Source: Candidatus Iainarchaeum sp. (GTDB taxonomy: Archaea; Iainarchaeota; Iainarchaeia; Iainarchaeales; GCA-2688035). Taken from it: DNA of 14,895 nt. Positions 5,620-11,972 of the stretch are shown here, piece after piece (the first letter of the stretch is position 1; every line of letters starts with the position of its first letter). The notes below the pieces were generated by a model. That model saw only the letters and a list, made by a program, of their open reading frames with translations. It had not been told where the DNA came from and did no database searches. Both the position numbers and the translations under genes were made by a program. Location of the stretch: NCBI GenBank assembly GCA_017609945.1, contig JAFCCZ010000026.1, positions 1 through 14,895 on the forward strand. The letters are read 5' to 3'.

Positions 5620-6456
5620 TCAGAGGCAGGTTCCAACCCCAAGGGTAAGCAAGTCCCTTAGCCCAGTTGCAAAGCCGAGGATTGCAACAATTATTTTCAC
5701 AAAGTTTCGCAGATTCTCGTTCTCAATCTCTTTGTCAACGTAGTGGAGAATCACAAGAACCAGGGCAATCTTCACCAGCACAAAAGAGAACGGAAAGAGC
5801 TTTAGGAAGAACTCTGACAGGGGGTGCTGTTCCCCGCACCTGAAGAATTGGATTGAGACAAAGGTTGCGTTCCCGTCAAGAAGCTGTGAGGCCAGGACAA
5901 GAATGTTCAGCTTGCTCTTCATCAGCCTTGATTTCGTGAACTTGTTGAGCAGCAGAACCACTGTTCCCAAAAGAACTGCGATCAGGGCAAGAACAATTGC
6001 GACCCCGCCCCAGGCCAAAAAATTCACTATCTCAAAAACCACAATTGGGGCTGCAATAACCACCCCAAGCCCTGCAAAAACCCTGTGAAAATCCCGGCCA
6101 ATTCTCTGCGACAGGGCCCGTGCAATAAAAAAGCAGGCAATTGTTACAACGGCTATTGAAACATATATTCCCGGCGTTATAACCCAGTATCCCAACTCAA
6201 GTGGGCTAAAGCTTCTTGGAAGCAAGCGCATATCCCCCAAAACCCTGAGGGCTGCTCCAAGCAGAATGTAAGGGAGCAGTGAAATCATAAACCTGTAATC
6301 AAATTTCACGCCCTTCCGGTCAAGAATTGGGTATATCACAAAGAACGCAACCGCAAACATTATTAGGCCGTAAACAAGGTACTCAACAGGGCCATACTGC
6401 CCGTACTCCGCAATCCTCTTTCCAAATAAGTCAAAAAGAGTTTCCCAAATCTCCAT
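5620..6456 (-). CDS. DUF63 family integral membrane protein
   Basis: The 278-residue protein has about seven hydrophobic helices (near 26-46, 54-74, 90-112, 124-144, 147-170, 220-242 and 252-268). It carries features of the archaeal DUF63 family: an N-terminal PVEYLVYGLI segment, RFMISLLPYILLGAALRVL (55-73), a mid-protein QLLDGNATFVSIQFF motif followed by EQHPLSEFF, and a C-terminal GFATGLRDLLTLGVG. Conserved charged residues inside helices (Arg of ALRVL, Asp of LLDGNAT, Glu-His of EQH, Arg-Asp of GLRDLL) suggest an enzyme or transporter active site, but the function of the family is not established. It is divergent from the Trm5-like gene, with a TATTAAAA-type element centred about 29 nt before its ATG. 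Confidence 0.88.
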   Translation of the reverse strand: MEIWETLFDLFGKRIAEYGQYGPVEYLVYGLIMFAVAFFVIYPILDRKGVKFDYRFMISLLPYILLGAALRVLGDMRLLPRSFSPLELGYWVITPGIYVSIAVVTIACFFIARALSQRIGRDFHRVFAGLGVVIAAPIVVFEIVNFLAWGGVAIVLALIAVLLGTVVLLLNKFTKSRLMKSKLNILVLASQLLDGNATFVSIQFFRCGEQHPLSEFFLKLFPFSFVLVKIALVLVILHYVDKEIENENLRNFVKIIVAILGFATGLRDLLTLGVGTCL

Positions 6457-6464
6457 AGTAAAGC

Positions 6465-6489
6465 ATTAAATTAGTTAACAGTTTTAATA
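6465..6489. promoter_or_regulatory. Overlapping divergent promoters of the DUF63 and Trm5-like genes
   Basis: ATTAAATT (6465-6472, plus) is centred about 30 nt before the Trm5-like ATG at 6499. TATTAAAAC (6489-6481, minus) is centred about 29 nt before the DUF63 ATG at 6456. The two units fit in 42 bp of non-coding sequence, so the initiation complexes probably compete. Confidence 0.5.
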
Positions 6490-6498
6490 CTTTCTGGA

Positions 6499-7362
6499 AT
6501 GGACAGCGCAAAGAAAAAGCCCAGAAACCTCAGGGAAGTTCTCAGGGGAAAACTTTCAAAGCGTGAACTTGGCTACCTTGTAAAATCATTTGACAGCGTG
6601 GGCAACATCGCGGTAATAGAGATCCCGCCGGAGCTTGAGAAGAAAGAGAAAGTTGTCGGCGAGGCCCTTCTCAGTGTGAACCCCCGCTTTGAAACGGTGT
6701 GCAAGATTTCAGGCGCTCACAAGGGCTCTTTCAGGATCCAGCCGGTTAAGGTGATTGCGGGCAAGCGCAACAAGACCGCACTCTACATTGAAAGTGGCTG
6801 CCGCATGAAAGTTGATCTGGGCAAGGTTTTCTTTTCCCCGCGCCTTTCGCACGAGCGTGAGAGAATCAGCAAGCTGATTAAAAAGGGAGAAGTGGTTGGC
6901 GCGTTTTTTGCGGGAGTTGGGCCATTTCCCCTGGTGTTTGCAAAAAACTCCCCGATGGAAAAGGCGATTGCAATTGAATTAAATCCGCACGCCGTAAAGC
7001 TAATGCGCGAGAACATTGCCTTGAACAAAGCGCAGGAAAAGGTTGAACCCGTTCTCGGAGACGTTAACAAGCTTGCTTCCACAAAGTTCAGGGGGAAGTT
7101 TGACAGGGCAGTGATGCCCTTGCCCAAAGACGCTGGCGGATTTCTGGAGGCAACAATGCTTTCAATAAAACCCTCAGGCGGCGTGATTCACTTCTACCAG
7201 TTTTCCCCGACTGATGACCCCTTCTCCGGCCCCCTGAAAAGAATTCGCGAGACCGCCTCAAAGCTTGGGCTGAAAACCAGGGTTCTGCGAAAGAAGATGG
7301 TTCGGAGCTTTTCCGCGCAAACAATCCAGGTTGTAGTGGACTTCAGGGTCAAGCGGGCTTAA
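6499..7362 (+). CDS. Trm5-like class I tRNA (guanine-N1)-methyltransferase
   Basis: The 287-residue product matches Trm5/TRM5-TYW2 enzymes, which methylate G37 of tRNA (m1G37) to keep the reading frame, using S-adenosylmethionine. Visible features are FDSVGNIAVIEIPPEL (31-46), ETVCKISGAHKGSFR (65-79), an FFSPRLSHERERI segment (111-123) with the conserved Arg, SAM motif I region AFFAGVGPF (135-143), IAIELNP (157-163), GDVN (187-190) and MPLPKDA (206-212). Two variants stand out: motif I usually reads DMFAGVGPF with an Asp where Ala135 sits, and the Trm5 NLP/NPPY-like motif has Pro206-Pro207 with no visible Asn. The protein lacks an obvious D1 extension, like shorter archaeal forms. A related wyosine-pathway enzyme (Taw2/Taw3-type neighbour families) is less likely but possible. 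It converges with the AbrB-PhoU gene, overlapping by 4 bp. Confidence 0.85.
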   Translation: MDSAKKKPRNLREVLRGKLSKRELGYLVKSFDSVGNIAVIEIPPELEKKEKVVGEALLSVNPRFETVCKISGAHKGSFRIQPVKVIAGKRNKTALYIESGCRMKVDLGKVFFSPRLSHERERISKLIKKGEVVGAFFAGVGPFPLVFAKNSPMEKAIAIELNPHAVKLMRENIALNKAQEKVEPVLGDVNKLASTKFRGKFDRAVMPLPKDAGGFLEATMLSIKPSGGVIHFYQFSPTDDPFSGPLKRIRETASKLGLKTRVLRKKMVRSFSAQTIQVVVDFRVKRA

Positions 7363-8288
7363 TCATAGGCTTCCGCAAGGTGGTAAATTTTGCCCATTGT
7401 GGAGGCGAGGTGGCACAGCACAACCATTTCCTTTTTTGGCTGCGTCTGCATCAGCCCAATTGCCTTGTTGTTGAGGATGTGGTGCCTGTTCCTCAACAGC
7501 TCGTAAAGCTTTACCCTGTCCTGCTTGTAGAAAAGCCCGTAAAAGCTTTCAAGCAGTTTCACTGTCTGCTTGAAGAACGAAAGTGTTTCCCTGCTGAGCT
7601 TTATCTCATTGTCCCTAAACTGCCCCAGATAAATGCACAGCCCCCTGCAATCGTCGGCAATCTGCTCAAGCAAGGTAATCATTGCGTAAATCACGGCGGT
7701 TTTTCTGAAGTCCTTGTACCCGTTCTTGTTCAGCAGCCTTTCGCAGAAATTGGTCAGCCTGTTGCTTGTTTTCTCAATGGTTGCAATGTTGTTCATTCTG
7801 CTGAATTTTCCGGCCCTTGCCGCGTCATAGGAGTCCCTGAACATTCCGCTGATTATTAGGAATATCCTCCTGAGGACCGGGTCAAGTTCTGTTTCAACCC
7901 CTGAGGCGATGTTCCTCACAACACAATAATTCTCGCCCTGTTCCACCACCTCAAAGCCCAAGAGGAATTCGGTTTCATGCTGCACCAGCTCCAAAATTCT
8001 TGCGTCGTCAAAATTAATTCTCAGCTCGTCATACCCTGCCCTGTAGGAGGTGTCAATAAATCGCAGAAAAACATTGTTTGGGTATGCCGCAAGGTATTTG
8101 TCGGCATTCTTGACGTCAAATTCCCGCGAAAGAAAATCCCCGTTTCCAACAGACCCTACAACCAGGTCGTTCCCCTTTTCTGTTAGTTCAACTTCGTGCC
8201 CTGCCTTGATTCCTGCCTTCCTTGCCCACTTTGCCGGCAGGGTAATTGTCAGGGTGTTTTCCCCCTGCTTGATTATTTTTCTCCTCAA
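7359..8288 (-). CDS. AbrB (SpoVT-like) and PhoU domain regulator
   Basis: The N-terminal 45 residues (RRKIIKQGENTLTITLPAKW, then ARKAGIKAGHEVELTEKG) are an AbrB/SpoVT swapped-hairpin DNA-binding domain. The rest, about 110-309, is helical and resembles PhoU, with segments such as SGMFRDSYDAARAG, IEKTSNRLTNFCERLLNK and ITLLEQIADDCRGLCIYLG. This AbrB-PhoU fusion is a well-known archaeal protein thought to link phosphate supply to gene control, but no pst transporter genes are in view. The start is TTG at 8288 (an upstream in-frame stop follows within about 25 nt and no ATG is available); a GGGGGG stretch is a weak SD. The gene ends sharing TTAA with the Trm5-like gene and lies divergent from fbp across a very AT-rich region. 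Confidence 0.88.
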   Translation of the reverse strand: MRRKIIKQGENTLTITLPAKWARKAGIKAGHEVELTEKGNDLVVGSVGNGDFLSREFDVKNADKYLAAYPNNVFLRFIDTSYRAGYDELRINFDDARILELVQHETEFLLGFEVVEQGENYCVVRNIASGVETELDPVLRRIFLIISGMFRDSYDAARAGKFSRMNNIATIEKTSNRLTNFCERLLNKNGYKDFRKTAVIYAMITLLEQIADDCRGLCIYLGQFRDNEIKLSRETLSFFKQTVKLLESFYGLFYKQDRVKLYELLRNRHHILNNKAIGLMQTQPKKEMVVLCHLASTMGKIYHLAEAYD

Positions 8289-8400
8289 TTGCAGCCCCCC
8301 AAGATATAATTACAAGTAAAGAATATTCAACTTAATTTAAATATATCTGAATATGGAAAAATATATTATATAGCGGGAAGGGTTTTATAGGTATAAAACA
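8289..8400. promoter_or_regulatory. AT-rich divergent regulatory region between the AbrB-PhoU and fbp genes
   Basis: The stretch from 8301 to 8400 is mostly A/T. It holds a perfect GAATATTC palindrome (8321-8328), a second GAATAT 28 bp away (8349-8354), TTTAAAT (8337-8343) usable as a minus-strand TATA, and the plus-strand TATA candidates TTTTATAG (8383-8390) and TATAAAA (8392-8398) for fbp. AbrB-type proteins favour AT-rich flexible DNA, so autoregulation here is plausible but inferred. Confidence 0.45.
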
Positions 8401-8438
8401 TTACTTGTTCCAAGACAGACGGTCTAATTTTTGGGCCT

Positions 8439-8445
8439 GGTGGTG
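8439..8445 (+). promoter_or_regulatory. Shine-Dalgarno deciding the fbp start
   Basis: GGTGGTG lies 6 nt before the ATG at 8452. It favours that start over the TTG at 8431, which would add seven residues, and shows that fbp has a leader, unlike the leaderless genes nearby. Confidence 0.55.
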
Positions 8446-8451
8446 TACGGT

Positions 8452-9348
8452 ATGAAGCTAAGTGAACATCTTAAAGAGGTAGATGGAAGTATCGCGGAAA
8501 TTATTTTACTTGTTGCCGATAGGGCGCGGGAGATAAAGAAAGCTTTTCTAACCCATAACTTTAATAGCAACACAAAAAACATGTTTGGGGAAAGGCAGCT
8601 TGAATTGGATAAGTGGGCTGACAAGTTGTTAATTGACGCTTTGAGGCGCTCTAAACTTGTTAGGGCTGTTGCTTCTGAAGAACAATCCAGTATTGTTGAA
8701 ATAGTGAAAAGCAAGGGGGAACTTGGAGTTGTTTTGGATCCTTTGGACGGGGTAAGCAGTGTTGCAACGAACCTTTCAGTTGGGACAATCGCCGGGATTT
8801 TCAATGAGGGAAATGTTTTGGAGAAGGGAAATAAGATGGATGCCGCTATGTATATTCTGTACGGGCCGCTAACAACATTGGTTTATTCTGCAAAGCAGGG
8901 AGTGCACGAATTTGTTTTAAACCATGATAACGAATTTGTTTTGAGGAAAGAGAATATTACCTTGCCTGAAGGGAACATTTATTCTCCCGGCGGGCTGGCA
9001 ATCGATTATGTTGATGAACATAGGCAATTCATTTCGCAGCTAGAGAGTGAAGGATACAAATTAAGGTACAGCGGCAGTTTTACCGCTGATTTTCAGCAGA
9101 TATTAACATATGGGGGGGTCTTTTCCTATCCTTCCCTGAAAGAAAAGCCTGATGGAAAGCTAAGGCTTTTGTTTGAGGCAAATCCCATGAGCTTTATTAT
9201 TGAGCAAGCGGGTGGCAGGGGAAGTGACGGGGTGCAAAGAATTTTGGATATTGCCCCAAAAGCGATTGATCATCGGGTCCCACTTTACATTGGGGGCAAT
9301 AAGCCCATTGAATTAGTAGAACATTTTTTTAGAGGTGATGTTGTATGA
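8452..9348 (+). CDS. fbp: Class I fructose-1,6-bisphosphatase
   Basis: The enzyme hydrolyses fructose 1,6-bisphosphate to fructose 6-phosphate in gluconeogenesis. The 298-residue protein has the class I FBPase plan: ASEE (74-77) and DPLDG (96-100) for metal binding, followed by SSVATNLSVGTIAGIF. Next come YSPGG (177-181), the active-site segment RYSGSFTADFQQIL (205-218), YGGVFSYP (220-227), DGKLRLLFEANPMSFIIEQAGG (234-255) with the metal-binding Glu in FEANPM, and a final RVPLYIGG. DPLDGVSS differs from the usual DPLDGSSN. The length is slightly short compared with the 330-340 aa bacterial and eukaryotic forms. Its stop overlaps the aldolase start (ATGA), so the two are coupled. Many archaea use a bifunctional FBP aldolase/phosphatase instead. 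Codon use is TTG-rich and seems unlike enolase or ahcY. Confidence 0.9.
   Translation: MKLSEHLKEVDGSIAEIILLVADRAREIKKAFLTHNFNSNTKNMFGERQLELDKWADKLLIDALRRSKLVRAVASEEQSSIVEIVKSKGELGVVLDPLDGVSSVATNLSVGTIAGIFNEGNVLEKGNKMDAAMYILYGPLTTLVYSAKQGVHEFVLNHDNEFVLRKENITLPEGNIYSPGGLAIDYVDEHRQFISQLESEGYKLRYSGSFTADFQQILTYGGVFSYPSLKEKPDGKLRLLFEANPMSFIIEQAGGRGSDGVQRILDIAPKAIDHRVPLYIGGNKPIELVEHFFRGDVV
9332..9339 (+). promoter_or_regulatory. Shine-Dalgarno of the aldolase gene inside fbp
   Basis: GAGGTGAT within the last codons of fbp lies 5 nt before the aldolase ATG (9345). With the ATGA stop/start overlap it indicates translational coupling. Confidence 0.7.
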
Positions 9349-10307
9349 GTGAATCTAAAATCGAGGAAGCAATACTGAAGCAAGTTGGGAATGGAAGAAC
9401 ACAGGAATTTAATCTTGATTTGCCAAGCCTGAGTGGCGAGAAAAGGAGGCATTTGAAGAAAATAATGTATGAATTTGGGGTTAAGAACGGGAAGATGCTT
9501 TTCTTGCCTGTTGACCAGGGCCTGGAGCACGGCAGCGGCGACTTTTTTAAGAACCCTGCATCGGTTGATCCCGAATTCCAGTTGAAGCTTGCGATAGAAG
9601 GTGGCTATAACGGCATAGTTTTTCATATTGGCCTGGCAAAGAAATATTGGGCAAAAAAGGAATACAAGGATAACATTCCGTTAATTTTGAAGCTTAATGG
9701 GAAAACAAATATTCCAAGTGATGCTGAGGCGCTTTCACCAATTACGGCAACTGTGAAGGATGCTTTGGAACTGGGGGCTGATGCAGTGGGTTATACCCTG
9801 TATACCGGTTCGCCTTTGCAGGAGAGGGATTTTATTCAATTGGTGCAGGTGAGAAGGGATGCGGAAAAAGCGGGATTGCCTTTGATTGTGTGGAGTTACC
9901 CCCGTGGAAGGGCGGTGGACGGGAAAGGAGGAAAAAATAGCTTTGCAATGGTTGATTATGCTGCAAGGGTTGCAAATGAGTTGGGTGCGGATATTGTAAA
10001 GATAAATTTGCCTGCGGGGCCCAGTGGAGAAAAATATGATCCTGAAGGGCAATTCAAGGGCTACAATGACTTGCTTGAACTTAGCCAGATTGACCAATTG
10101 CGGTGGGTTATTCACTCTGCTGGTTCCACCGGCGTACTTATTTCCGGTGGAAGCAAAATTGGAGACGAAGACCTGTTGAACAAAGCAAAGCTTTGCCTTG
10201 AGGCGGGTGTTGATGGCTTGATTTTCGGAAGAAACATGTGGCAAAGAAATTTTGAGGAGGCTCTCAAAATAACGAAAGAAATAAAGAAAATTATGGCTGC
10301 ACACTGA
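9345..10307 (+). CDS. Archaeal-type class I fructose-bisphosphate aldolase (DhnA family)
   Basis: This enzyme joins dihydroxyacetone phosphate and glyceraldehyde 3-phosphate (or cleaves FBP) through a Schiff base. The 320-residue TIM-barrel protein has FLPVDQGLEHG (53-63), AIEGGYNGIVFHIGLAKKY (83-101), GADAVGYTLYTGS (144-156), PLIVWSYPRGRAV (179-191), the Schiff-base lysine in ADIVKINLPAG (Lys219), ISGGSK (266-271) and the phosphate-site segment GLIFGRNMWQR (291-301). It belongs to the archaeal/DhnA family (COG1830); related 2-amino-3,7-dideoxy-D-threo-hept-6-ulosonate synthases are an alternative, but pairing with fbp favours aldolase. The N-terminal 40 residues are longer than in compact archaeal aldolases, as in FbaB. 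The T-rich stretch after it (10371-10385) may terminate the operon. Confidence 0.88.
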   Translation: MSESKIEEAILKQVGNGRTQEFNLDLPSLSGEKRRHLKKIMYEFGVKNGKMLFLPVDQGLEHGSGDFFKNPASVDPEFQLKLAIEGGYNGIVFHIGLAKKYWAKKEYKDNIPLILKLNGKTNIPSDAEALSPITATVKDALELGADAVGYTLYTGSPLQERDFIQLVQVRRDAEKAGLPLIVWSYPRGRAVDGKGGKNSFAMVDYAARVANELGADIVKINLPAGPSGEKYDPEGQFKGYNDLLELSQIDQLRWVIHSAGSTGVLISGGSKIGDEDLLNKAKLCLEAGVDGLIFGRNMWQRNFEEALKITKEIKKIMAAH

Positions 10308-10353
10308 AAATCACGCAGCTTGGAGAGATGAAAAACGAAAGGGTATGGGACCT

Positions 10354-10363
10354 CTTTAAAAAA
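10354..10363 (+). promoter_or_regulatory. TATA box upstream of the leader ORF and adk
   Basis: CTTTAAAAAA is centred about 27 nt before the ATG at 10386. It would start transcription at the leader ORF and give adk an untranslated distance of roughly 80 nt. An SD (AGGGGGAT, 10453-10460) lies before the adk ATG. Confidence 0.5.
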
Positions 10364-10385
10364 TATTCTCCCTTTTTTTCTTTTT

Positions 10386-10475
10386 ATGTTATCTGTGCTA
10401 ATCAGCAATATTGTGCGGAATGTTCTGGCCATGTTGGTTGTGAAAAAAGTTAAGGGGGATTTGGATGTCGCTTAA
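10386..10475 (+). CDS. 29-codon leader ORF overlapping the adk start
   Basis: ATG at 10386 opens a 29-codon frame, MLSVLISNIVRNVLAMLVV followed by a Lys-rich KKVKGDLDVA tail, ending at a TAA at 10473-10475. It overlaps the first 11 bp of adk in another frame. A TATA element centred about 27 nt upstream would make this ORF leaderless, so it may be translated first. The hydrophobic N-terminal half could form one short membrane helix. Possible roles are a leader peptide that couples or attenuates adk translation, or no role at all. No homology is recognised, and for an ORF of this length chance alone is a fair alternative. Confidence 0.35.
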   Translation: MLSVLISNIVRNVLAMLVVKKVKGDLDVA

Positions 10476-11071
10476 CCTTATTTTTTTGGGCCCGCCCGGT
10501 GCTGGGAAGGGGACTATTGCGCAGAGGGTTTGTGAATCGCGCAAAATCCCGCAAATCAGCACCGGCGACATCCTGAGGGCCGCTGCAAAGAAGGAAGACG
10601 AGTTTGGCAGGAAGGTAAAGCAGATTATGGACTCCGGGCAGTATGTTGACGACAACACAATGGCTGAAATCGTGAAGAATAGGCTTTCAGAGCCAGATGT
10701 TGCAAAGGGTTTTATTCTTGACGGCTATCCTAGAACTGTCAGGCAGGCTGAGTTGCTTGACGAAATTCTTGAGGGCATTGGTCGCACGCTTATCCGGCAG
10801 GCGGCAGTGCAAAAACTGCTCAAAAATATACCACGTTAAGAATATCCCGCCCAAGGTTGAGGGAAAGTGTGATGATTGCCAGGGCGAGCTTTTCCACAGG
10901 GACGATGACCAGCCCCACGCAATAAGGGAACGCTTAAGGGTTTACACCGAAAAGACCAGCCCCTTGGTTGACTTTTACAAGGGCAAGGGAATCCTGAAGG
11001 AAATTGACGCAAACGGCGCCCTTGAAGAGAACATGAAGAATGTTGAAGCAGTTCTTTCCACTTTGGAGTAA
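10465..11071 (+). pseudogene. adk: Adenylate kinase, disrupted by an internal deletion and frameshift
   Basis: Adenylate kinase interconverts ATP + AMP and 2 ADP. Frame one (10465-10839) gives MSLNLIFLGPPGAGKGTIAQ with the P-loop GPPGAGKGT (9-17), the NMP region QISTGDILR (30-38) and GFILDGYPRTVRQ (82-94), then loses homology after LEGIG (106). Homology resumes in the next frame at 10781 with VARLSGRRQCKNCSKIYHV, the Cys4 zinc LID (CKNC and CDDC), RDDDQPHAIRERL and a normal C-terminus to 11071. Family members have about 16 residues between these points, including a core beta-strand, so roughly 50 nt (length of the form 3n+2) is missing near 10780. No simple programmed frameshift would restore the lost strand. 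It is either a real lesion or an assembly/sequencing error. ATG 10465 has an AGGGGGAT SD. Confidence 0.85.
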
Positions 11072-11080
11072 TAGGTGCGC

Positions 11081-11887
11081 TTATTGCCTTCTCTTACTTT
11101 TTGCAATCATTTCTAGCTGAAGTTTTATTCCTGTCAATGTTTCATTTGCTGACTCTATTCTTGCAACTTCCACTCTAAGCGCCTTTCTTGCATCAGCCTT
11201 TGTTTTAAAGCCACGGCTTTTCCTGAGGTTTGCGTGTCCCAAAAGCAGCCTTAGCCTTTCGGTTTTTGCAATAGAAATTACAAGTTCCAGCTCCAATTTT
11301 TCTTCCTGCGCTATAAGTGAGGCTTGCATTTTTCGCGGGTCCTTTGTTGCCACTGTGGCAAAGCGCTTTTTCTTGGTTTGGGCTTCAAGTTCTCCAATTA
11401 AACTGTCGTATTGGCCAAGTCTTACTGCAGGGATTGGGTGGGGGTCTATTAGTGGAAGTGATCTTTTTTCTTGTATGTAAAGCCTTTTAACTTGGCTACC
11501 ACAGTTTTCCATTTCAATTCCAATTTGCCCAAGTTCTGTTCTGGCCTGCTTTTTTGACCTGACCACGCATTCTGCCAGTTCTCTAATCCTGCCAGGCCAC
11601 TGAACTGTTAACGCAAATTCCAGAAGTTCTCTTCTTGCCGTAAGAATTCTTGCTTGCATTGTAATCATCATTCTTTCCGCTCTAATTCTATCGAGGCGCC
11701 TTCCATTGCTTTTGGCCTGGCCGTGTTTTTCTCTCCAACTATTCAGGTTTCCTTGCTCTCTCTTTACAGTTGTGTTGAATTTATCTTCAGCCCGCCCTGC
11801 TCTCACATTGCGCCTTAGTTTTTTGCCTGGCCTTTTTTTGCCCCTGCCCTTTCCCCGGTTTCCTGGTTTATTTAAGCTGCCCGCCAT
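11081..11887 (-). CDS. Orphan Arg/Lys-rich helical protein, 268 aa, unknown function
   Basis: I do not recognise this protein. The first 45 residues are Gly/Lys/Arg-rich and probably disordered (for example NRGKGRGKKRPGKKLRR). Long helical, charged segments follow at about 52-145 and 183-266, suggesting coiled coils, split by a Pro-rich stretch LPLIDPHPIPAVRLG (144-158). There are two Cys, no membrane helix and no enzyme motif. The frame is open upstream to 11932, but I chose the ATG at 11887. It lies 25.5 nt from a TTTTAAAT element (minus strand), as for other leaderless genes here, and gives a plausible N-terminus. The gene converges on adk with a 9-nt gap and is divergent from ahcY. The basic tail suggests a nucleic-acid or chromatin role, but this is a guess. 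Confidence 0.65.
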   Translation of the reverse strand: MAGSLNKPGNRGKGRGKKRPGKKLRRNVRAGRAEDKFNTTVKREQGNLNSWREKHGQAKSNGRRLDRIRAERMMITMQARILTARRELLEFALTVQWPGRIRELAECVVRSKKQARTELGQIGIEMENCGSQVKRLYIQEKRSLPLIDPHPIPAVRLGQYDSLIGELEAQTKKKRFATVATKDPRKMQASLIAQEEKLELELVISIAKTERLRLLLGHANLRKSRGFKTKADARKALRVEVARIESANETLTGIKLQLEMIAKSKRRQ

Positions 11888-11908
11888 AGAAAGAAAACTG
11901 CTGCTTTC

Positions 11909-11917
11909 ATTTAAAAG
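11909..11917. promoter_or_regulatory. Shared bidirectional TATA element of the orphan gene and ahcY
   Basis: ATTTAAAAG contains the palindrome TTTAAA and can be read on both strands. Minus-strand spacing to the orphan ATG (11887) is about 26 nt, a leaderless start. Plus-strand spacing predicts an ahcY transcript start near 11939, leaving a leader of about 34 nt that contains an SD. No other TATA-like element stands out in this 85-bp gap. Confidence 0.55.
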
Positions 11918-11959
11918 CCTTTTCCTATGCAATTTTAGAGTACTGAATTTTCTTTTTTT

Positions 11960-11969
11960 AGGAGCTGAT
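11960..11969 (+). promoter_or_regulatory. Shine-Dalgarno deciding the ahcY start
   Basis: AGGAGCTGAT, one mismatch from AGGAGGTGAT, ends 3 nt before the GTG at 11973. The frame is open 89 codons further upstream, but those codons lie antisense to the orphan gene and are not family-like. Confidence 0.65.
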
Positions 11970-11972
11970 ATT

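Noticed and set aside
10465..11071. Programmed frameshift in adk
   Set aside because: No slippery sequence is seen, and a simple shift would still lack about 16 core residues, so deletion or assembly error explains it better.
11706..11972. 89-codon upstream extension of S-adenosylhomocysteine hydrolase
   Set aside because: It lies antisense to the orphan gene, is unlike the family, and the near-perfect SD selects GTG 11973.
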